Shown here piece by piece: positions 1-6,618 of a stretch of 15,749 bases of DNA (the stretch's first letter is position 1; every line of letters starts with the position of its first letter). The stretch lies in NCBI GenBank assembly GCA_030642635.1, contig DAOWNK010000044.1, positions 1-15,749 on the forward strand, read 5' to 3'. Both the position numbers and the translations under genes were made by a program. Under the pieces are notes generated by a model, which saw only the letters and a program-made list of their open reading frames with translations, made no database searches and had not been told where the DNA came from. Source of the DNA: Pirellulales bacterium (GTDB lineage: Bacteria; Planctomycetota; Planctomycetia; Pirellulales; Thermoguttaceae).

Positions 1-494
1 GACCGCGGTACGCTCGGGCAGATGTAGGTCAGCACCACGTGAGCCGCCGCCTCGGCGTTTTCTTCGCTGTCGAATGCCTTGGTGAAGTCGATCTGCTGGT
101 GTAACGAATTCTGTTCGATAAACGGCAGCAGGAAGGCCGACCATGCAAACTGCCGACCATCGGGATATTTTGGTTTTTGGGTCTCCGGATCCCATGTCCA
201 GCGGTACTCCAGCCCGCCGGGCGGAAAACACCGGTGTACGCCGTGATAATTTTGCAGGCCGATGCCGATCTGCCGCAGGTTGTTGCTGCACGATACACGT
301 CGCGCCGCCTCGCGGGCAGCCTGTACGGCCGGCAGCAGCAGCGCGATCAATATGCCGATGATTGCAATCACAACCAATAATTCTACTAAAGTAAAAGCGT
401 TTTTTGGAAAAACAGCACGTTTGGCCACGGTGCCCACGCCGTGGAATCTCGCCGCCAGGCGGCGGCTAAACGGTTTATCGTGTTGTTCAACCAT
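1..494 (-). CDS. DUF1559 prepilin-type protein, C-terminus cut by window edge
   Basis: The reading frame starts with ATG at 494 and stays open to the window edge (164 codons visible). Residues 34-50 carry the class III/type IV prepilin signature FTLVELLVVIAIIGIL, followed by the DUF1559 hallmark LLLPAVQAAREAARR and the NLRQIGIGLQNYH stretch, so this is one of the pseudopilin-like DUF1559 proteins that planctomycetes carry in many copies. The leader peptide is long (33 residues) and the residue before the cleavage point is Ala (KNA/FTL) rather than the usual Gly. Residues 8-16 of the leader are encoded by a palindromic repeat (450-471). The start lies 8 nt after the stop of the upstream secreted-protein gene, so the two are probably co-transcribed under the cobalamin riboswitch. 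The Shine-Dalgarno sequence is weak. The family assignment is firm; the role in surface structures or corrinoid uptake is inference. Confidence 0.9.
   Translation of the reverse strand, partial: MVEQHDKPFSRRLAARFHGVGTVAKRAVFPKNAFTLVELLVVIAIIGILIALLLPAVQAAREAARRVSCSNNLRQIGIGLQNYHGVHRCFPPGGLEYRWTWDPETQKPKYPDGRQFAWSAFLLPFIEQNSLHQQIDFTKAFDSEENAEAAAHVVLTYICPSVPR
450..471. repeat. TTTAGCC-type palindromic repeat inside DUF1559 leader codons
   Basis: On the minus strand the sequence is GTTTAGCC followed by a hairpin of CGCCGCC and GGCGGCG type. It matches the terminal motif and hairpin layout of the elements at 4444-4499, 13681-13804 and 15563-15585. Here it is read in frame as PFSRRLAAR. A second short hairpin (CCACGG at 425-430 with CCGTGG at 439-444) lies just downstream in the same leader-coding segment. 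Confidence 0.6.
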
Positions 495-502
495 TTTTCA
501 AA

Positions 503-1006
503 TCAATCTAACAACCGCGCCGTCGCCGGCGTCTGATGGTAAACACAGCGAAACCCAACGCCGCTGTGACGAGCAGAATCATAGTTGCCCGGCTTGATCA
601 TGTAGAAGGTTTCGTCCTGCCAGCCATCAACGGTGGCGCCGCTGCCGGAAGTTTCTCGCGCCACCTCTACGTAGCCCGGTTCATACCAACCCGAGAAAGC
701 GTTGCCGACGATTTTCAGGTCGTTCCCTGAACCGTTGTGGATCGACGTGGAGAAGCCCAGCAGCAACCCGACCGGTCGGTCATTGGTGCCGTAACCTGCA
801 TCGTCGGTCCACTGGCCCAACGACACGATGTATCCATTAGCGGACAGTGCCTGAGTGGCGTCGTCGAACCGATCGCCTGTCTGCCAATGTGTTGGGACAT
901 TCAGGCCGCACTCGTAGTAACACAGCACATCTGCAATTGTGGTGGACCATGCATATTGGGTACCGGTGCATAACACCGCTGCAACAACAAACATTCTTTT
1001 GAACAT
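503..1006 (-). CDS. small secreted protein of the cobalamin-riboswitch operon
   Basis: A 167-residue protein starting with ATG at 1006, chosen because GAAAGG lies 8 nt upstream and because a signal peptide (MFKRMFVVAAVLCTGTQYAWS) begins there; the frame stays open to 1057 but that extension has no signal character. The mature part contains IVSLGQWTDDAGYG, GLLLGFSTSIHNGSGND, FSGWYEPGYVEVARE and DGWQDETFYMIKPGNYD. The pattern 'VSLG... gsGnDl.i.gN.fsg..epgyVEVar' resembles, from memory, secreted or PEP-CTERM proteins that often sit behind cobalamin riboswitches. No PEP-CTERM or LPXTG tail is visible. The C-terminus ends shortly after GFRCVYHQ, so the protein may be shortened relative to longer relatives. 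It lies immediately downstream of the riboswitch and 8 nt upstream of the DUF1559 gene. Extracytoplasmic location is well supported; a corrinoid-related role is inferred from the riboswitch only. Confidence 0.75.
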   Translation of the reverse strand: MFKRMFVVAAVLCTGTQYAWSTTIADVLCYYECGLNVPTHWQTGDRFDDATQALSANGYIVSLGQWTDDAGYGTNDRPVGLLLGFSTSIHNGSGNDLKIVGNAFSGWYEPGYVEVARETSGSGATVDGWQDETFYMIKPGNYDSARHSGVGFRCVYHQTPATARLLD

Positions 1007-1139
1007 AGAATCAACCTTTCCATTACAGCGCGCAAAACGCGCAGGCAATTGGCGCAACGTGAAACGATCTATGGAATTTATGCTTCTAGCAGCGCACCAT
1101 ACTTACAGCCTCCGTCCCTCGCGGAGAACAGCATGTAAC

Positions 1140-1329
1140 GCGTTGGTAGGTCTTCTGACTTCCGAGCAGGGGAGAGGCCCGGCCTTCTCGTCGCGATTTA
1201 CCACGACAATGGCCAAAACAGAATGGGCCGTCCTACTTACGCTCGGTTACAGCGGCGGGGCCATCCCGGAATTGCACCGGAGTTCCCTGTTTGTCGGCCC
1301 TTCGAGAAGAAGCGACCGACCACCAACGC
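1140..1329 (-). promoter_or_regulatory. cobalamin (AdoCbl/B12) riboswitch
   Basis: Read on the minus strand, the order of conserved elements fits the cobalamin aptamer. P1 is formed by GCGTTGGT (1322-1329, complement) and ACCAACGC (1140-1147, complement). It is followed by AGGGAACTCCGGTGCAATTC then CCGGGATGGCCCCGC and CGCTGTAACCGAGCG, a CCATT...CATTG segment, and the closing GGAAGTCAGAAGACCTACC. A GCGCG/CGCGC hairpin with a four-T loop (1028-1042) lies about 22 nt before the start codon of the secreted-protein gene and could be part of the expression platform. In known members, cobalamin binding lowers expression of the downstream genes. The call rests on motif order and the P1 pairing seen by eye; no covariance model was run. 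Confidence 0.88.
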
Positions 1330-1410
1330 ACGATGTAACTTTTCGGCATTCTAGCAGAACGCCAGGGGTTGTCAAGGGGCTGCTGGGAATTTTTGGGATT
1401 TTCCAAAAAA

Positions 1411-1629
1411 GCCGCTTGCGGCTTCGCAAATTGAAGTATTTCGCGTTTTCGTCCTTTCGTGTTTTCGTGATTCAATTGGATTGGACTCGCAAGAATAACA
1501 CGAAAGCTCGAAAGGACGAAAACACGAAAGTCGAAGCTATAACGAACAAAAACTGCGGAAAACAGAGCATTACTGCTGTGATTATTTCAGATGGCTGAGG
1601 TGTTGCAATATTGCGAAGCCGCAAGCGGC
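1411..1629. repeat. nested inverted-repeat element between riboswitch and Uma2 gene
   Basis: The outer arms are the 18-mer GCCGCTTGCGGCTTCGCA (1411-1428) and its exact reverse complement (1612-1629). Inside them lies a second inverted repeat of about 31 bp (1439-1469 and 1499-1529, three mismatches) made of CACGAAA/GGACGAAAAC units, separated by 29 bp. No gene is visible inside. The inner unit is of the 'cacgaaag...acgaaaacacgaaa' kind that recurs in many environmental bacterial genomes. The right outer arm ends one base before the stop codon of the Uma2 gene. Confidence 0.75.
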
Positions 1630-1630
1630 G

Positions 1631-2275
1631 TTATGGCTCGGCGAAAAACTGCTGGAGATTGAGGCTGAAGTCCGGCAGCACGTCGCCGCCGGTCAATGTG
1701 TCCTGCTCGCCCAGCACGGTGAATTGCTCCGGCGAGGTATACACATGAACCTCACGCGCGTCGGGGTACACATACCACACCTGCCGCACCGCGGCGGCAA
1801 AGTAGTCGGCCAGCTTTCGGTCCATCTCCTTCCGGGTATTGCTCTTGCTGATTACCTCGACGGCCAAGTCTGGGGCTAGGTCGAAGAAGGGAGTACGTGG
1901 AACCTTTCGATCCGGCAGCCGCTCCCAGGAGATAAACGACACGTCGGGAATCCGCACCAGCCCGGGCGACAGCCGCATCATGCCGTCGGCGCCCAGCACG
2001 ATGCCAAGGTCATTTTCCTGAAGGAAAGTACAGAGCAAGTGGCCAAGCCAAACGGCCAAATAAGATTCATATGCACCCACGGTTTTCTCCACTAGAATTC
2101 CATCGATCAGTTCGTACAACCTGTCCTCATGGTCGTGAAGTTCAACCACGTCGTCTTCCGAGGCCAGCCCTGGCGGAGGATCATGTCGGATGCGGCAAAG
2201 CGGAATCGGCCCGAACCGGTCGGCCAAGTCGACGACGGTGCAGGTGTCGGGGGCAAGTTCGGTAACGTGTGCCAT
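1631..2275 (-). CDS. Uma2 family (DUF820) PD-(D/E)XK endonuclease-like protein
   Basis: A 214-residue protein. ATG at 2275 is chosen because AAGAGG sits 7 nt upstream; the frame is open further upstream but that part runs through repeats and the end of the sigma-factor gene. Visible family motifs are YELIDGILVEK (54-64), IPDVSFISWERLP (109-121), DLAPDLAVEVISKSN (132-146), RKLADYFAAAVRQVWYVYPD and a C-terminal LPDFSLNLQQFF. Asp111 and Glu140 fit the acidic core of the PD-(D/E)XK fold. The family is very abundant in cyanobacteria and planctomycetes, mostly without known substrate. The gene is bounded by inverted copies of the 18-mer repeat (1612-1629 at the stop and 2292-2309 just before the Shine-Dalgarno sequence), which suggests the unit may have arrived or duplicated with these repeats. 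Nuclease activity is inferred from the family. Confidence 0.9.
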   Translation of the reverse strand: MAHVTELAPDTCTVVDLADRFGPIPLCRIRHDPPPGLASEDDVVELHDHEDRLYELIDGILVEKTVGAYESYLAVWLGHLLCTFLQENDLGIVLGADGMMRLSPGLVRIPDVSFISWERLPDRKVPRTPFFDLAPDLAVEVISKSNTRKEMDRKLADYFAAAVRQVWYVYPDAREVHVYTSPEQFTVLGEQDTLTGGDVLPDFSLNLQQFFAEP

Positions 2276-2290
2276 TGGTAAACCTCTTAC

Positions 2291-2340
2291 TGCCGCTTGC
2301 GGCTTCGCAAATAACAACTCCTGCGAAGCCGCAAGCGGCA
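2291..2340. terminator. perfect 19-bp repeat hairpin between sigma-factor and Uma2 genes
   Basis: Two oppositely oriented copies of the 18-mer repeat, plus one extra pairing base each (2291-2309 and 2322-2340), form a perfect 19-bp inverted repeat with a 12-nt loop. A third, variant copy (TGCGCTAAGCCGCAAGCGG) follows at 2345-2363, next to the stop codon of the sigma-factor gene. The hairpin could terminate sigma-factor transcription before the Uma2 gene. There is no clear T-tract on the minus strand, so the terminator role is an inference; the repeat structure itself is certain. Confidence 0.55.
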
Positions 2341-2372
2341 TTTTTGCGCTAAGCCGCAAGCGGTATTGAATT

Positions 2373-3962
<1,590 letters not shown>

Positions 3963-4273
3963 TTCTATGCTCCTGAAGTTTATATTCCTTTGGTAAACAC
4001 GAAATTCTACCACCGATTTTCGGCACCGCGAGCAATCGCCGTTATTTGGTAAAAGATTGCGCCTGCGGCAAGAATGAAAGCACCTCCCAAAGACCCCAAG
4101 TACACTATGGCAACATTTGGTAGCCACTGCGACCCGGATGGCCGAAAGAGGCATCAAACTGCTGGACGCGATGGTCCACTCACTCCAGCAGGAGGGCGGG
4201 TGGCTATGTGCTTTTTCACTCCGCAAGGCCTTACTGATGCGCAAAGTGCATTCGGAGAGCCACAGTATACCTA

Positions 4274-4301
4274 ATTATAATCAGAAAAGTTCAGAAGTCT
4301 A
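4274..4301 (-). promoter_or_regulatory. candidate sigma-70 promoter for the sigma-factor gene
   Basis: On the minus strand, TAGACT (4296-4301) and a perfect TATAAT (4274-4279) are spaced 16 nt apart. Transcription would start near 4266 and give a leader of about 300 nt before the TTG start at 3962. This is motif matching only. Confidence 0.35.
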
Positions 4302-4400
4302 GTGTCCGGGCGGTCCAAAACGGGAAAAATTTTAGCATAAAGCAAAAATCTGGCCATTATTTGGCAGCTTGGGCAATGTGGCTAATATAGCGAAGCCCCC

Positions 4401-4428
4401 TTGCAAGCATGTTTATCAATTGTAAACT
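4401..4428 (+). promoter_or_regulatory. weak promoter candidate for the zinc-ribbon gene
   Basis: TTGCAA (4401-4406) and TAAACT (4423-4428, preceded by TG) are spaced 16 nt apart, about 80 nt before the start codon. The -10 match is partial, so this is tentative. Confidence 0.25.
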
Positions 4429-4443
4429 TGGGGATTGATGAAA

Positions 4444-4499
4444 GTTTAGCCGCCGAGTCTACGCGGCGTGCTTCCTCGGCGTGGACGCCGAGGCTAAAC
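4444..4499. repeat. TTTAGCC-type repeat with internal hairpin
   Basis: The element has terminal inverted repeats GTTTAGCC (4444-4451) and GGCTAAAC (4492-4499) and, inside, CTCGGCGT/ACGCCGAG hairpin arms plus a weaker CGCCG/CGGCG pair. It belongs to the same family as 450-471, 13681-13804 and 15563-15585. It ends 10 nt before the start codon at 4509, so it occupies the place where a ribosome binding site would be expected. Confidence 0.75.
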
Positions 4500-4508
4500 A
4501 AGTTACCT

Positions 4509-5066
4509 ATGCAAACCAAGTACCTACTACCGTGCTCGTGTGGTGAGAAGATCGCAGTGGAACCGCGTCAGGCCGGACAGACGGTTGAATGTCGCTGCGG
4601 TAAGTCGCTCGAGGTGCCGACCTTACGCAAGATGACGGCACTGGAGCCGGCCGTTCCGGAACCGGCGACAGCCGTGAAAACCACGACGTGGGGTATCCGC
4701 CAGGGCATGGCGTTGCTGGGGGCGGCGATCGCGATTGCGGCGTTGACGCTGGCAGTCGTGTTGGTTTGCAACCGACCGCCGGCGCCGCCGGGCGACCCCT
4801 CGGCCGAGTTCATCCGCCGCCAGACACAGGCACTTACTCCATTGCAGGTGTGGCGGGTTTGGTACTCGCTGAAACGGGTCGGTCCGGACCCGCGCAGGCC
4901 ACGTGAGAATCCGGCCATGGCCGAAGAACGTTTTCGCTACCGCTTGTGGCTCGTAGCGGTCCTTGTAATTGCCGGCCTGGGAATCGCCATTTGCACCGTG
5001 AGTGCCACGGGCATCTTGCCCGTGTTCTCACAGAGGCACGACCGACACGGCCGTGGCACACGTTAG
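4509..5066 (+). CDS. zinc-ribbon protein with two membrane segments
   Basis: A 185-residue protein. The start at ATG 4509 is chosen because the characteristic N-terminal domain begins there; the frame upstream runs through the repeat. Residues 5-38 (YLLPCSCGEKIAVEPRQAGQ, then TVECRCGKSLEVPT) form a CxC...CxC zinc-ribbon-like module with Cys9, 11, 28 and 30. I recognise this module as typical of planctomycete hypothetical proteins. A hydrophobic segment spans about 66-87 and a second about 145-163, with a charged segment between them. The last 20 residues (from SATGILPVFSQ) are encoded by a palindromic repeat of the GTGCCAC type (5002-5059), so the native C-terminus was probably replaced or extended by repeat DNA. 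There is no Shine-Dalgarno sequence before the start. Function is unknown; a membrane-anchored cytosolic sensor or scaffold would fit, but that is speculation. Confidence 0.8.
   Translation: MQTKYLLPCSCGEKIAVEPRQAGQTVECRCGKSLEVPTLRKMTALEPAVPEPATAVKTTTWGIRQGMALLGAAIAIAALTLAVVLVCNRPPAPPGDPSAEFIRRQTQALTPLQVWRVWYSLKRVGPDPRRPRENPAMAEERFRYRLWLVAVLVIAGLGIAICTVSATGILPVFSQRHDRHGRGTR
5002..5059. repeat. GTGCCAC-type palindromic repeat forming a gene 3' end
   Basis: The outer inverted repeat is GTGCCACGG (5002-5010) with CCGTGGCAC (5051-5059). Inside is a CACGGGCA/TGCCCGTG hairpin (5006-5013 and 5017-5024, loop TCT). The plus strand encodes the 'ATGILPV' peptide that I recall recurring at gene ends in planctomycete genomes. 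It shares its GTGGCAC terminus and hairpin style with the larger element at 15603-15695. Confidence 0.75.
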
Positions 5067-5087
5067 AACAATTTCAATTCATCTTTC

Positions 5088-5825
5088 TCACCAGTGCCGA
5101 CCTTCGGTCACACTTTTGAAGGAATCGGTCCGGAACGGCGAAGCGGGCAGGCCCTCCTTGTTGCACAGGTTTGGCTCGGCCGTGTCGTGCCAGGCGTAGC
5201 GTACTGCGACGGGGGCTTGCACCGCGTCGCTGTGTACGACAACCGTGCCGCCGTCGATCGTGGCGACGGTCGGGTGGAACAGGCGATCGGCGCCGGCAAT
5301 GGTGAAGTACGACGGCGGTTTGCCGTCGCGCGTGCTCAGGCCGCTGCCGACGTGATCAAACGTCAGTCGAATCTTGTCGCCCTCGACCTTCATTGATCTG
5401 ATATTCGGGTACTTTGCCGCGGCGATTTCGGCCTTCAAGTTGTTTGCATTCTTGAGCGGCTACCACATGTTCGATTGTCCGGAGCAAACCCAGACCTCGC
5501 CGACCAATATGTTTTTCAAGGTGATTTTCTCGTCGGCCTTGCCGCTTATGGTCATCTCCAGCGGTTCACCGCATGTAAGCTTTCCCAGCGTCGCTTGCCA
5601 ACGGCCGTCTTCTCCGGCCGTGGCCGTGACGGTTTGGCCTGCCAGTGCAACAGTCACTTCTTCGCCCGGTGTGGCCCAGCCCCAAACGTGCACCGGCACG
5701 CCGCGTTGCAGGACCATGTTGTCTCCGATGACCGCAGGCAGCTTGATCTTGGCCCAGACGACGGAAACGCAGCACGCCGCCAACAAAAAACAGACGGCAA
5801 TTTTCAGAAAGTTCTTGCGTGACAT
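5088..5825 (-). pseudogene. sialate O-acetylesterase pseudogene (amber codon and internal deletion)
   Basis: The reading frame begins with ATG at 5825 (GGAG 9 nt upstream) and a signal peptide (KIAVCFLLAACCVSVVWA). It continues with KIKLPAVIGDNMVLQR, the beta-sandwich N-terminal domain, and VWVCSGQSNMW, the SGNH-type nucleophile motif of sialate O-acetylesterases. At codon 122 (5460-5462) there is an in-frame TAG exactly where the family has Trp before Pro-Leu. The same frame then goes on with PLKNANNLKAEIAAAKYPNI, and near 5395-5405 jumps directly to the C-terminal domain (MKVEGDKIRLTFDHVGSGL to EGLPASPFRTDS). Several hundred residues of the usual roughly 500-residue enzyme, including the remaining catalytic residues, are missing without a change of frame. 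The product cannot be an active esterase. The family normally removes O-acetyl groups from sialic acids or glycans in the periplasm. Confidence 0.92.
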
Positions 5826-5873
5826 AGCAGTGTTCTCCATCAATGAATACGCAGGGGTTGACACCATTTGGGA

Positions 5874-6047
5874 TTACTTTTTCTCAGTCGGTGCTGGTTC
5901 CTGCTTTGGTACTTCCGTTACGAAGTGTGCGGAGCTTTCTTTTTGAATGCGCATATCATACTCACCAAGTTTTTGGAAATCATAATCGCACTCTTCGCAA
6001 ATTTTTTTCCGCACTGCATGTATCTCTTCAACAAATTTGTCGACCAT
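5874..6047 (-). CDS. 57-residue partner (probable antitoxin) of the PIN-domain toxin
   Basis: A short gene starting with ATG at 6047 with GGAG 9 nt upstream and ending with TAA at 5874-5876. It lies 13 nt downstream of the stop codon of the broken PIN-toxin gene, and its Shine-Dalgarno sequence directly follows that stop. The protein (MVDKFVEEIHAVRKKICEEC... DYDFQKLGEYDMRIQKES) resembles the small proteins with an '(D/V)xxVEEVRxxRxxxxxxFxxDLxxI' N-terminus that accompany this PIN subfamily, from memory. The C-terminal tail is Pro- and charge-rich. It is AT-richer than its neighbours. Antitoxin function is inferred from position and resemblance; no DNA-binding fold is obvious. Confidence 0.7.
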   Translation of the reverse strand: MVDKFVEEIHAVRKKICEECDYDFQKLGEYDMRIQKESSAHFVTEVPKQEPAPTEKK

Positions 6048-6060
6048 GGTTCTGTTCTCC

Positions 6061-6531
6061 TTAATCTAAAAGTTCCTCGGGCGTGCAGACCGTCGGAATT
6101 GTGATGCCTTTGGTATCACGAAAGTGAGACAGTCCATACCGGACACGTCCGCTGGCAATATGTTTGAGGTTCCACGACAACAGATAATCCATCCGGTAGT
6201 GACAAGCCAAAGCCAGGTGAAAGGAGTCTGCCCTGGCGGTTCGTGGCAACTCCAAGTAATCGTAAAGTTCCCTGGCAAGTTGAGCCACTTCCGGCGTTAC
6301 ATCCAATCGCGGTAAATCTTCTATCAACAATTGTCGTTCCCGAGCCAAGTCGGAGTCGCCACGAATGATTTCATTATACACAACAGATGAAATACAGAGT
6401 TCGTAATTGTCTCGCTACTCATCCCACCATCGTTTGGTTGCTTCCTGATGTGCAGCGGTAGCCAAATCACGTGCGATACGTCCGACAAGATAGCTCGGTA
6501 TCGTCGTTTCCAAATACAATGACGGCTTCAT
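6061..6531 (-). pseudogene. PIN-domain toxin gene (VapC-like) broken by an amber codon
   Basis: The full frame runs from ATG at 6531 (GGGAG 8 nt upstream) to TAA at 6061. It starts MKPSLYLETTIPSYLVGRIA, the N-terminus typical of a PIN subfamily annotated as VapC-like toxins, and continues through ISSVVYNEIIRGDSDLARER, ARADSFHLALA, DYLLSWNLKHIA and a C-terminal CTPEELLD. Glu8, the Glu in VVYNEI, the Asp in ARADSFH and the Asn in SWNLKH fit the PIN acidic/metal site. Codon 39 (6415-6417) is TAG, between WWDE and RDNYEL, where relatives have Gln or another polar residue; CAG to TAG is the simplest change. Everything after it is in frame and well conserved, so the nonsense change looks recent. 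A restart at GTG 6381 would lack Glu8. It could also be a sequencing error. Toxin/partner order (toxin first) is as in related pairs. Confidence 0.85.
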
Positions 6532-6550
6532 GTTCGGCACTCCCGCAGTT

Positions 6551-6573
6551 ATTATATACTATGCGTCGGAAAA
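6551..6573 (-). promoter_or_regulatory. promoter -10 region for the PIN-toxin/partner pair
   Basis: A perfect TATAAT on the minus strand (6551-6556) lies 20 nt before the start codon at 6531, within an AT-rich TAGTATATAATAA context. A poor -35 candidate lies 17 nt further upstream. Transcription would start close to the Shine-Dalgarno sequence, giving a very short leader. Confidence 0.4.
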
Positions 6574-6618
6574 AACAAACAACTTTACTAATCGCATGGC
6601 CGTGGCGCACGCACACGC

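Larger units (their letters stand above)
3963..4443. other. intergenic region without a recognised gene
   Basis: This stretch separates the divergent sigma-factor and zinc-ribbon genes. It holds the candidate minus-strand promoter at 4274-4301, a weak plus-strand promoter candidate at 4401-4428, and a short open frame on the plus strand (TTG at 4117 to about 4302, including AERGIKLLDAMVHSLQQEGG) that has some protein-like character but no ribosome binding site and no recognised relatives. It may be a gene remnant or chance. Confidence 0.5.

Noticed and set aside
503..620. GFRCV near the end of the secreted protein as a sign of a formylglycine-generating enzyme
   Set aside because: Only five residues match and the rest of that fold is missing; probably coincidence.
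939..1598. Plus-strand open frame of 219 codons
   Set aside because: It runs across the cobalamin riboswitch and the nested inverted repeats and has no protein-like features.
3963..4244. N-terminal extension of the sigma factor to ATG 4244
   Set aside because: The extra residues are Cys/Ser/Arg-rich without sigma features, there is no ribosome binding site at 4244, and AGGAG sits correctly before TTG 3962.
4117..4302. Short plus-strand frame with AERGIKLLDAMVHSLQQEGG
   Set aside because: No Shine-Dalgarno sequence, no recognised family, and stop codon just upstream; it may be a remnant, but I cannot support a gene.
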